From: Acidobacteriaceae bacterium KBS 83
GTDB lineage: Bacteria > Acidobacteriota > Terriglobia > Terriglobales > Acidobacteriaceae
DNA: 64,000 nucleotides
Direction of reading: 5' to 3'
NCBI GenBank assembly: GCA_000381585.1
Contig: KB906733.1
Coordinates: forward strand, 1-64,000
Both the position numbers and the translations under genes were made by a program. The notes under the pieces were generated by a model that was not told where the DNA came from, searched no databases, and saw only the letters and a list, made by a program, of their open reading frames with translations. The first letter of the stretch is position 1. Every line of letters starts with the position of its first letter. Of the stretch, positions 36,104 to 43,170 are shown in pieces.

Positions 36104-37131
36104 CGCGTGCCTCCGGTCGTGTCCGAACCGGACGGCGTGGGCACCGAGGGCGTATGCCCCGGGCTGTGAATCGATGACGGTTCAACTGGCGGCGGAACAC
36201 CATGCGAGCGCCGGAAGATGATCCAAATCCCCAGCCCGATGATCAGCAGCGGCCACCCATGCGCAATCACGTCATGGTGCAGCAGCCCAAGCGATCCGAA
36301 GAGAAAGAGGATGCCCAGCCCGATCAGGATGATCGCTCCCGTCGGAATGTCGCGACCACCCAGATACTGCGGCGGAAACGGCGGCATCGGCGGAAAGGGC
36401 TGCCCCGGAGCATACCCGTATCCCGGCTGGCCTGGACCCGGAGCGGCACCGCTTCTTTGACGAATATCGTTTTCAAGCCACTCTGCGTAGCCTGGCTGGC
36501 CCGGAGCAGGAGGGTATCCCGGGGCGGGAGGGTACCCCGTACCTCCGGCAGGCGGCACAAAGCCGGAACTGGTCGGCCCCGTCTGCCCATACGCCGTCTG
36601 GCCCGGCTGCGCTGCTCCTCCTGTCGGCTGCCAGCCCGCACCCGAGCCGGGTGCCGGCGGAACACCGGGCGTCGTGGGATGCGGATGGATGCCCAGCCGC
36701 TGCGCAATGTCGTTCAACCCGAATGGGTTCGGCAGCGGCAGTCCATCGCGCCGGGCAACCGCCGTCTGGTACGCATCGAAGACCTGGTAGAAAACCCACG
36801 CCGCCACCAGGATGCCAAAGATGCTGGAGTGGTCACCCAGGCTGGCCAGGATGGCGAAGATCACAACGTGCGCGATTGCCTTCCCGTACTGCCCGTTGTA
36901 CATGGCGCCCACGCCGGGGATAAAGCCCAGCAGGGCAGCCAGCATCGGGTGCGGCGTGCCGGTGAAGATTGGCGTGGCCGTACCTGCCGCGCCGCCCCGC
37001 AGTCGTTCCGCAAGACATGTCTCGCAGAAGATGGAGCCGCCCACGTTGCGTACGCAATCCTTGCACAACGGTTTGCCGCAATATTGGCAAAAGGCAGATG
37101 ACGGAACTTCGGGATGATTGGAGCAATTCAT
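36100..37131 (-). CDS. B-box zinc-finger membrane protein
   Basis: 343 residues. The N-terminus is a B-box-like zinc finger (CSNHPEVPSSAFCQYCGKPL, then CKDC and CETC) with regularly spaced Cys and His. A hydrophobic region of about 60 residues follows (GFIPGVGAMYNGQYGKAIAH, VVIFAILASLGDHSS), then a Pro/Gly-rich linker. The C-terminal pair of helices is LiaF-like (TGAIILIGLGILFLFGSLGL, WPLLIIGLGIWIIF). Overlaps both neighbours by 4 bases. It may sense or transmit membrane state inside the sigma-factor operon; this is inference. Confidence 0.83.
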   Translation of the reverse strand: MNCSNHPEVPSSAFCQYCGKPLCKDCVRNVGGSIFCETCLAERLRGGAAGTATPIFTGTPHPMLAALLGFIPGVGAMYNGQYGKAIAHVVIFAILASLGDHSSIFGILVAAWVFYQVFDAYQTAVARRDGLPLPNPFGLNDIAQRLGIHPHPTTPGVPPAPGSGAGWQPTGGAAQPGQTAYGQTGPTSSGFVPPAGGTGYPPAPGYPPAPGQPGYAEWLENDIRQRSGAAPGPGQPGYGYAPGQPFPPMPPFPPQYLGGRDIPTGAIILIGLGILFLFGSLGLLHHDVIAHGWPLLIIGLGIWIIFRRSHGVPPPVEPSSIHSPGHTPSVPTPSGSDTTGGTR

Positions 37132-38033
37132 ACCAGGCTCCTTTCTAATGGCTTATGTTGATTGCCTGGTCCTTCAAAGAACGGAAATAGAGGAACGGGG
37201 CCCGAGGAGAAAATTCTGCTCTGCGTCCACACCTGCAAGTGTGGTCGAGACGAAACATAATGATGCTGTTCGAACTGCGCCAGTACCGGAACAGGCGCTT
37301 CGTAGCTGCTCTGTCCCTGCTCCGCAGCGGGAGCGTCGCTGGACTTCTGTGCCGATCCGCCTGGCTTGCCCCCCGAGGACGGCTTGCTCTGCGGTTGCGG
37401 CTTCTGCTGCTGGTTTTGCGGTTGCGGAGCCGGCGCGTTATTGTCCCGGCGCATCTCGTTCACCCGCGACTCCAGCTCGTACACGATGCGCAGGTTCAGG
37501 TAGTAGCGCGTCAGGTGCGCCGACGTGGTGTAGAACTGATGGCTCACCGAGGCTGCAAGCGCCGAAGGACTCAGGTCGCTCAGCTTTAACTGATTCAGCC
37601 GCACTCCGGTCAGATTCAGGGTCAGCGCGATCGAAAAGAACGCCATCGCCAGCGTCATCAAGATGCGCGATTCCACTACATGACGCTGCAGCACCCCGAC
37701 GGAGACTCCCAGCCAGGGCTGACGCGGCAGGGCCACCGCGCCGCTCGCGGTCAGCTGCGGTGCGTCGGGAAGCCCCGTCGTTCCCACCAGGATCTTCTCT
37801 AGCAGCCCTTGCGGCGCTTCCGGCGTTTCCCGCAGAAATCGCAGCCATTCGGTGCCGCGCTTCGCCTCTTCCAGCAGCTCTCCGCAGCCGGCGCCACAGC
37901 TCATGCTGTGTGCTGCAAAGGTCTCCGCATCGCGAGCGTCGAGCGTGCCATCCAGCGCGTCGATCAGCATCGCCTCCCAGGCTTCGCAGCTCAGGTTACG
38001 GGGTCCTTTCTCCGGATTGTGATTCGTCGCCAC
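37128..38033 (-). CDS. Putative anti-sigma factor with zf-HC2-like N-terminus and one membrane span
   Basis: 301 residues from a GTG start with AGGTGA upstream. The N-terminal domain has AWEAMLIDALDGTLDARDAE followed by HSMSCGAGC, close to the HxxxCxxC zinc motif of anti-sigma domains but with one extra residue between the cysteines. A single hydrophobic span follows (LMTLAMAFFSIALTLNLTGV), then a coiled stretch and a Pro/Gln/Lys-rich end. It begins two bases after the ECF sigma gene, the classic sigma/anti-sigma pair. It probably holds the sigma factor at the membrane. Confidence 0.78.
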   Translation of the reverse strand: MATNHNPEKGPRNLSCEAWEAMLIDALDGTLDARDAETFAAHSMSCGAGCGELLEEAKRGTEWLRFLRETPEAPQGLLEKILVGTTGLPDAPQLTASGAVALPRQPWLGVSVGVLQRHVVESRILMTLAMAFFSIALTLNLTGVRLNQLKLSDLSPSALAASVSHQFYTTSAHLTRYYLNLRIVYELESRVNEMRRDNNAPAPQPQNQQQKPQPQSKPSSGGKPGGSAQKSSDAPAAEQGQSSYEAPVPVLAQFEQHHYVSSRPHLQVWTQSRIFSSGPVPLFPFFEGPGNQHKPLERSLV

Positions 38034-38035
38034 GG

Positions 38036-38740
38036 TTACATCACCTGCTTCTTATTACGTCCCAGCAGCCGCGCAAGTTCTGCGCGCCCCCTGCTGATGC
38101 GGCTTTTTACTGTCCCCTCTGGTACCCGCAGCACCAGAGCGATCTCCTTGTAATCCATGTCCTCTAAATCGCGCAGAATAACAGCCTCGCGCAATTCCGG
38201 CGATACTTTTGCCAGCGCCGCCTGCACCATCCGTTCCAATTCTCGCGCCACGGTGTGGTCATGCGGCGAGCGGCGCGCGTCCTGCAGCAACTCTGCTCCC
38301 GACCGTGTCTCTTCGGCTGCATCCCATCCTGCATCCAGCGAATCCGTCGCGCGCTCCAACCGGCTGCGCCGGAAATGGTCCACCAGCAGGTTCCGCGTCA
38401 GCGTCGTGATCCAGGTCGTGAAGCTGCCCTTCTCGCTGTTGAAGCTGCGCAGGTTCCCGTACAGCTTCACGAACACATCCTGTGTCAGGTCCTCGGCATC
38501 ATGCGCGGACCCCGTGAAGCGATAGCACATCCCATACACCCGGCGATGATGACTGCGCACCAGCTCCGCCCAGGCTCCGCCATCGCCGCGCAGGCACCGC
38601 TCCACCACGGCCGTCCAGTCCACGTCGGCAGACGGCACCGCCGGCACCGCTGCGGCGGCGCGCGCGGCCGTGTTCTCTCTCCGCGTGTTTTCTCTGGAGA
38701 TGACGGGTTTGTCCCCGCCCCTCTTATCGTCCCGATCCAT
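38036..38740 (-). CDS. ECF-type RNA polymerase sigma factor
   Basis: Directs RNA polymerase to stress promoters. With an ATG at 38740 it has 234 residues; in-frame starts at 38899 (ATG) and 38908 (TTG) would extend it by up to 56 residues. Sigma region 2 is clear (RVYGMCYRFTGSAHDAEDLT, then SFTTWITTLTRNLLVDHFRR), as is region 4 (LPELREAV-like ALAKVSPELREAVILRDLED, then YKEIALVLRVPEGTVKSRI). It leads a five-gene operon with its likely anti-sigma factor. An ECF-like promoter at 38909-38934 suggests self-activation. Confidence 0.93.
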   Translation of the reverse strand: MDRDDKRGGDKPVISRENTRRENTAARAAAAVPAVPSADVDWTAVVERCLRGDGGAWAELVRSHHRRVYGMCYRFTGSAHDAEDLTQDVFVKLYGNLRSFNSEKGSFTTWITTLTRNLLVDHFRRSRLERATDSLDAGWDAAEETRSGAELLQDARRSPHDHTVARELERMVQAALAKVSPELREAVILRDLEDMDYKEIALVLRVPEGTVKSRISRGRAELARLLGRNKKQVM

Positions 38741-38908
38741 CGCCCCGACGGTCCTGCCGTCGGACCTCCCCGAACCTCTGCCGTTCGAAGAATACCCGGG
38801 AATGGGCCGCGGAGACCTCGCCGGTGCCCACAAACCGTTGGTTCTGGAAAGGTTTTGCCTCCCAACCAGCATTCCCGGCCATGTCGCTACCGCGCTCATG
38901 CCTTCCAA

Positions 38909-38934
38909 TACGGGATAAACGGCAGGATGGTTCC
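38909..38934 (-). promoter_or_regulatory. ECF-like promoter ahead of the sigma-factor operon
   Basis: Read on the minus strand, GGAAC (38934-38930) is followed after 17 bases by CGTA (38912-38909). This is the usual spacing and sequence of RpoE-type promoters. If correct, transcription begins close to the ATG at 38899, and the operon would be autoregulated. Confidence 0.5.
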
Positions 38935-39164
38935 ATGGAATCGGGTCGGACAGGGAATAGGGAGACAGGGAATAAGTGATACACCCGTCGTTAGCCGAAA
39001 TGCCTATTCGTGATCACGAGAAGGACTGTTGAGATTGTCAATTTCGGTTCGCCCGTGATGCGAAAGCGATCCCAAGGAGACCCGCACAATTTTCGTACTG
39101 ACCATAGTTTTGCGAGTTGTGCGATGGTGCGCATAAACTCCTGACGCAAGCACGGGGAGTTGAT

Positions 39165-39207
39165 CGACCGACGACTGTGAAGAGCGTCACAGTCCCTTCC
39201 TCGGTCG
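39165..39207. promoter_or_regulatory. Nested inverted repeat ahead of the DUF1254 gene
   Basis: A perfect inner stem GACTGTGA/TCACAGTC (39173-39180, 39187-39194; loop AGAGCG) lies inside a perfect outer pair CGACCGA/TCGGTCG (39165-39171, 39201-39207). It lies 37 bases before the ATG at 39245 and has no T run. It could be an operator or a mRNA structure. Confidence 0.6.
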
Positions 39208-39244
39208 GTCCTTAGTTGGTTTAGGCGACCTACAAAGGGGGCGC

Positions 39245-40663
39245 ATGACGCTCACAACGACTCAAGCCACCACTCAAGTGCAGACCGTCGATACGCGCAT
39301 CGGCAAGCTCGAGTTTGAGCAAGGCGTGCCAACGCTGCCGACCGTCAAAAATCTCTATGACCAGATGGACTTCCAGCGCGCGTGTCAGCTCTTTCTTTGG
39401 GCGATGCCCCTCGTTCAGGTCGGAAACTTGGAGGTCACATTGGAAGGCACCGCCGGGGCTCAATCCGGTGACCTTGCGATTTACCTGGGCAACGAACAGA
39501 GTGTCTTCCTCACACCGAACGCGACCACTCCTTACATCCTTGGCTTTGTGGACCTGGCCAAGACCGGGCCGGTCGAGATGGATATTCCTGCCGGCGCCAT
39601 TGCCGGGTCAACCCTGGATGCCTGGCAGCGCCCCCTCAGCGACCTCGGTCTCACTGGCCCCGATCAGGGCAAGGGCGCCAAATATGTTTTTGTCGGGCCG
39701 GGGCAGGAAGCACCTGCGACAGCGGCGGGAGACTTTCTCTTGAAGTCACCTACGTTTGGCGTGGTCTTGTTTTACCGCACGCTCGACCCCGACCAGGCGA
39801 AAGGCGAGGCCTTGGCAAGGCGCATGCGGGTTTATCCGTTCGCTCAGCGCGACAATCCGCCCGCCACACGCTTGCTGAAACCCGACCCGGACACGTTGGC
39901 GAAATTCACAACCATGCCGCGCGGGATGAAATATTGGGAGCAGCTCGCGGCGATGATCCAGCGCGAGCCTGTAGAGGACCGCGACCGCTTCTTTATGGCG
40001 ATGCTCAGGCCGCTCGGCATCGAGAAGGGCAAGCCGTTCCAACCCGACGAGCGGCAAACGAAACTTCTGACCGAAGGGGCATTTGTCGGCGAGGCTATGG
40101 CGAAGGCCAACACCTTCGACATGCGATTCAGGGACCTGCGCTACCGTCCCGACGCGCTCTGGCAATACTTCCTCATACTCGACCCCATGCAGGACTTGTC
40201 GAACTACAGCCAACTAGACCAACGCGCCGCCTATTTCTACGCGGCTCTGCTAGTGACCAAAGGTATGCTCAGTCAAACCCCTGGGACCGGCCAGGCATAT
40301 CTTGGCAGCTTCCGCGACAAGGAGGGACGCGCCTTCGATGGCGCAAAGAACTACCGGCTGCACGTGCCGCCGAATGTCCCCGCGAAGCAGTTCTGGTCAG
40401 TCACACTTTATGACGCGGACACCCGGTCAATTGTTCTGAACGAGCAACTTAGATCACAGCTTGGATCGCGGGAAGACCTCGCGAAGAATGCCGACGACTC
40501 GGTGGACGTTTACTTCGGCCCGACCTCGCCGAAGGGCTTTGAGAAAAATTGGATTCAGACCGTGCCCGGACGGGCGTGGTTTGTGGGATTCCGATTCTAC
40601 GCGCCGTTGGAACCTTACTTCGATAAGAGCTGGCCGCTGCCCGATGTCGAGAGAGTGAATTGA
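39245..40663 (+). CDS. DUF1254/DUF1214 domain protein
   Basis: 472 residues without a signal peptide in this start. The N-terminal DUF1254 part contains RACQLFLWAMPLVQVGNLEV and TPNATTPYILGFVDLAKTGP. The C-terminal DUF1214 part contains AYLGSFRDKEGRAFDGAKNY, PPNVPAKQFWSVTLYDADTR and SVDVYFGPTSPKG. Both domains have beta-rich folds and no established biochemical role. AAGGGGG before the ATG supports the start. A nested inverted repeat precedes it. No other DUF1254 gene is adjacent. Confidence 0.92.
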   Translation: MTLTTTQATTQVQTVDTRIGKLEFEQGVPTLPTVKNLYDQMDFQRACQLFLWAMPLVQVGNLEVTLEGTAGAQSGDLAIYLGNEQSVFLTPNATTPYILGFVDLAKTGPVEMDIPAGAIAGSTLDAWQRPLSDLGLTGPDQGKGAKYVFVGPGQEAPATAAGDFLLKSPTFGVVLFYRTLDPDQAKGEALARRMRVYPFAQRDNPPATRLLKPDPDTLAKFTTMPRGMKYWEQLAAMIQREPVEDRDRFFMAMLRPLGIEKGKPFQPDERQTKLLTEGAFVGEAMAKANTFDMRFRDLRYRPDALWQYFLILDPMQDLSNYSQLDQRAAYFYAALLVTKGMLSQTPGTGQAYLGSFRDKEGRAFDGAKNYRLHVPPNVPAKQFWSVTLYDADTRSIVLNEQLRSQLGSREDLAKNADDSVDVYFGPTSPKGFEKNWIQTVPGRAWFVGFRFYAPLEPYFDKSWPLPDVERVN

Positions 40664-40900
40664 ACCGTTCCAAGATCCGAATAACGCCTATGACTACCTG
40701 ATTGGCCCGGCCCCCACTTCGTTTGCCGTAAACGAGGCTCCCGCAACGGGGCGAAAGGCAAGTTGGTCCGTGCAATTCCGGGCCAGGGCAGGAAATTGCG
40801 AAGCTGCGGTTGCTGCCGACGGCCTCGAATCTGAAGCTCTAGGATTGCTCCCTTCCCGCCCGCCTAGTGGCAAGAGAAACCTGAGCGTATCCTTCTCAGG

Positions 40901-42055
40901 ATGATTCGCAGCCTCCGCTCCTGTCTCTTCCTCTTCGGGGCCCTTTCTCTTGCGATGGTCAGCATGGCTGCCCACGGACAGCAGATGAGCGTGGAGCCTC
41001 CATTGCATACCAGGGGGCACCAGATTGTGGACGCGGCGAATCACAGCGTGCGGCTGACTTCTGTGAACTGGTACGGCTTCGACCAGAAGGAATTTGTGGT
41101 TGGAGGGCTTGATCACGCACCGCTCGCCACCATCGTCAGCGAGATCGTTGCGCTCGGCGTGAATTCGGTGAGGCTGCCCTGGGCGAATGAGACGCTAGAG
41201 CACAATCCTGTCGTGCGCGACTACGCGGTCAAGGCGAATCCGCAATTCAAGGGCAAGCGGGCGATGGAGATTATGGATGCGGTTGTGGCTGCGCTGGCGA
41301 AGGCGCACGTCATGGTCATCCTGGACAACCATATGAGCCGCGCGGATTGGTGCTGCAGCGAGAAGGATGGAAACGGACTCTGGTTTAACGCCGAGTATCC
41401 GGAAAGCAAGTGGCTGGCGGACTGGCGGACGATCGCGGGCCGCTACCAGCATGAGCGCTGGGTGATCGGCGCTGACCTGCGCAACGAACTGCGCAGCGGG
41501 GCAGCGTGGGGCGGCGCTGATCCAAAGCTCGACTGGCATGCGGCGGCGGAACGCGGCGGCAACGCGGCCCTCGCGGTGAATCCGCGGCTCCTGATCATGG
41601 TGGAGAGCCCGGACTACTCCACGAACTTTGCGGGATTCGACAAGCTGCCCGTGCGCCTGAAGGTAGCGGATCAGCTGGTGTACTCGCCACATGCATATGC
41701 CCCGTCCGATCACGTGTTTTCAAACTATGAGGAGCTGAAGCAGGTCTATGACGCGCGCGCGGGGTTTTTACTGCACGCGGAGCCGGCCGTGCCGTTGTGG
41801 GTGGGAGAGTTTGGGACCTGCCAGACATTGAAGTGCGGGGCGAACTCGGACTGGTTCAGGCTTTTTGTGCGCTATCTGAAAGAGAACGACCTTGCATGGA
41901 GCTACTGGCCGCTGAATGGCACGCAGTCCAACGGCGAGGGACGAAAATACGACACGGTCGAAACCTTCGGCCTGCTGTCGCCCGACTACCGGCAAGTCGG
42001 CGCACCGATAGTCGTCGAACTCTTGCGCACGATCGAAAATCAACCACCTCGCTGA
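40901..42055 (+). CDS. Secreted glycoside hydrolase family 5 (cellulase-type)
   Basis: A 384-residue extracellular beta-glycanase candidate. The signal peptide is MIRSLRSCLFLFGALSLAMV. The GH5 landmarks are SVNWYGFDQKEFVVGGLDHA near the N-terminus, VILDNHMSRADWCCS, and the acid/base Glu in GADLRNELRSG. The His/Tyr in YSPHAYAPSDH and the nucleophile Glu in WVGEFGTCQ are also present. The closest type is endoglucanase; the exact substrate is uncertain. A short CCTGAG/CTCAGG stem lies just before the ATG. Confidence 0.92.
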   Translation: MIRSLRSCLFLFGALSLAMVSMAAHGQQMSVEPPLHTRGHQIVDAANHSVRLTSVNWYGFDQKEFVVGGLDHAPLATIVSEIVALGVNSVRLPWANETLEHNPVVRDYAVKANPQFKGKRAMEIMDAVVAALAKAHVMVILDNHMSRADWCCSEKDGNGLWFNAEYPESKWLADWRTIAGRYQHERWVIGADLRNELRSGAAWGGADPKLDWHAAAERGGNAALAVNPRLLIMVESPDYSTNFAGFDKLPVRLKVADQLVYSPHAYAPSDHVFSNYEELKQVYDARAGFLLHAEPAVPLWVGEFGTCQTLKCGANSDWFRLFVRYLKENDLAWSYWPLNGTQSNGEGRKYDTVETFGLLSPDYRQVGAPIVVELLRTIENQPPR

Positions 42056-42227
42056 TGCTTTCGTTCAACTCTGCACACAACGCCAATATCTCGGTTGGTG
42101 ACATCAGGACAAGTCCCTCATCAAGCCGCTCAGCCTTCGAATAGCAGTCGAGTGCTTCTAAAAAGGATTGATCGTCAATAGGGATAATGCTAACGTCTCG
42201 GAGGAAAGGAGGCACACAATGCGTCAA
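42056..42227 (-). pseudogene. Possible gene fragment on the minus strand
   Basis: Between the GH5 gene and the next plus-strand genes the minus strand reads about 57 codons of protein-like sequence (VSIIPIDDQSFLEALDCYSK, then EILALCAELNESISEV) and then runs antisense into the GH5 gene without a stop of its own. Composition is less GC-rich than the GH5 gene. It may be the 5' part of a gene cut off by insertion or deletion. No family recognised. Confidence 0.3.
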
Positions 42228-42314
42228 CTGTCTTCGTACTTATCGCGACTAAGTAGCTATGCATTTGGCACGGCGCAGGATTGCTTTCTTCCAGCCTTTC
42301 TGACCCGCGCCTGA
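42219..42314 (+). CDS. 31-residue small ORF with perfect Shine-Dalgarno
   Basis: AGGAGG lies 6 bases before the ATG, the best ribosome binding site in this region. The frame encodes 31 residues starting MRQLSSYLSRLSSYAFGTAQ and ending with TGA 31 bases before the next gene. It may be a leader peptide or a small regulatory protein for the gene at 42346. No similarity known to me. Confidence 0.45.
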   Translation: MRQLSSYLSRLSSYAFGTAQDCFLPAFLTRA

Positions 42315-42328
42315 CACAACCCAATTAC

Positions 42329-42345
42329 ACAACTTAAGGAGTTGT
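42329..42345 (+). promoter_or_regulatory. Hairpin holding the Shine-Dalgarno of the next gene
   Basis: ACAACT-TAAGG-AGTTGT is a perfect 6-bp stem-loop placed directly against the ATG at 42346. The ribosome binding site AAGGAG lies half in the loop and half in the stem, so folding would limit initiation. Confidence 0.55.
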
Positions 42346-43086
42346 ATGACGACCCAGGATTTCTTGTGTCGGCACTTCTCCCGTATGGGTGCACGTGTAC
42401 GAGTCCAATCACTCGACGTGCAGCCAGGGTTGAAGATCCGAATTGATATCGGCAGGGACCGCTCTGGCGAATTCTTCGACATTCGATGTGAGGAGGGGGT
42501 TGTACCCGAAGTCCTCGATGTGCAACCTCCGACTTGCCATCTGGTGTTGATGGTTCGTGATGAAGCCGCCAGAAACAAGTTCCTGCTTGGACGCGATGAG
42601 CGCCACTGGTTTGCCGCCACTGTACCCGGTGATGGCGTCCGCGATGTGCGGACCGCGATTGAAAGCCTTCGGCCCACAGAAATCGAAGGCCGCAAGGCGA
42701 TCCGGCAGGGTGAGTGGTTCTTTATTCCGGAGCGCGGTGTCAACGAAAGAGACGCCGTGATTCATCGCAATAAACCTCTCAGCCGCGGAAGCGGAAGCAA
42801 GCCTCACATCTGCGAAGAGATGGTGAGGCCCGGTGGAGAAATCGTTATGGTGAGTGCCGCTTACCCCACAGGCGTAAGCCCGGAAAAGTACGAGCAGCTT
42901 CTCTCCATCGATCCCCGCGCCAGCAGCATGCACTGGCAACGCTTTACACGCGATGCGGAAGTGTATGTCCGCGGCGAGGTCCGACATCGAGATCACAAAA
43001 CTGTTGATCTCGACGGTTGGCATCGTGTCTACATGAACCGGGAGCGCTTCGCGCGGCACGCGCCGCAGATCGCGTTTCTCGACTAA
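42346..43086 (+). CDS. Hypothetical protein
   Basis: 246 residues, soluble, no signal peptide. It includes PTCHLVLMVRDEAARNKFLL, GRDERHWFAATVPGDGVRDV, IRQGEWFFIPERGVNERDAV and DGWHRVYMNRERFARHAP. The regular alternation of short beta-like motifs suggests a globular enzyme or binding protein, but I do not recognise the family. The gene is preceded by a small ORF and a hairpin at its ribosome binding site, so translation may be controlled. It is followed by a strong palindromic hairpin. Base composition is below that of the neighbouring core genes. Confidence 0.75.
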   Translation: MTTQDFLCRHFSRMGARVRVQSLDVQPGLKIRIDIGRDRSGEFFDIRCEEGVVPEVLDVQPPTCHLVLMVRDEAARNKFLLGRDERHWFAATVPGDGVRDVRTAIESLRPTEIEGRKAIRQGEWFFIPERGVNERDAVIHRNKPLSRGSGSKPHICEEMVRPGGEIVMVSAAYPTGVSPEKYEQLLSIDPRASSMHWQRFTRDAEVYVRGEVRHRDHKTVDLDGWHRVYMNRERFARHAPQIAFLD

Positions 43087-43089
43087 CCT

Positions 43090-43119
43090 CCAGCGCGTCA
43101 GTCCAACCTGACGCGCTGG
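43090..43119 (+). terminator. Palindromic hairpin between convergent genes
   Basis: A perfect 11-bp stem CCAGCGCGTCA/TGACGCGCTGG with an 8-base loop lies four bases after the stop of the upstream gene. No T run follows on either strand, but its place between convergent genes fits a terminator. Confidence 0.55.
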
Positions 43120-43170
43120 CGTCAATCTAGTCTTCGGTCGATCTCTCTACCGGAGAGCGCACGATGTTAG

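Noticed and set aside
37118-38167. Plus-strand frame of 349 codons
   Set aside because: Antisense to the anti-sigma gene; Ser/Arg/Pro-rich with no recognisable motif.
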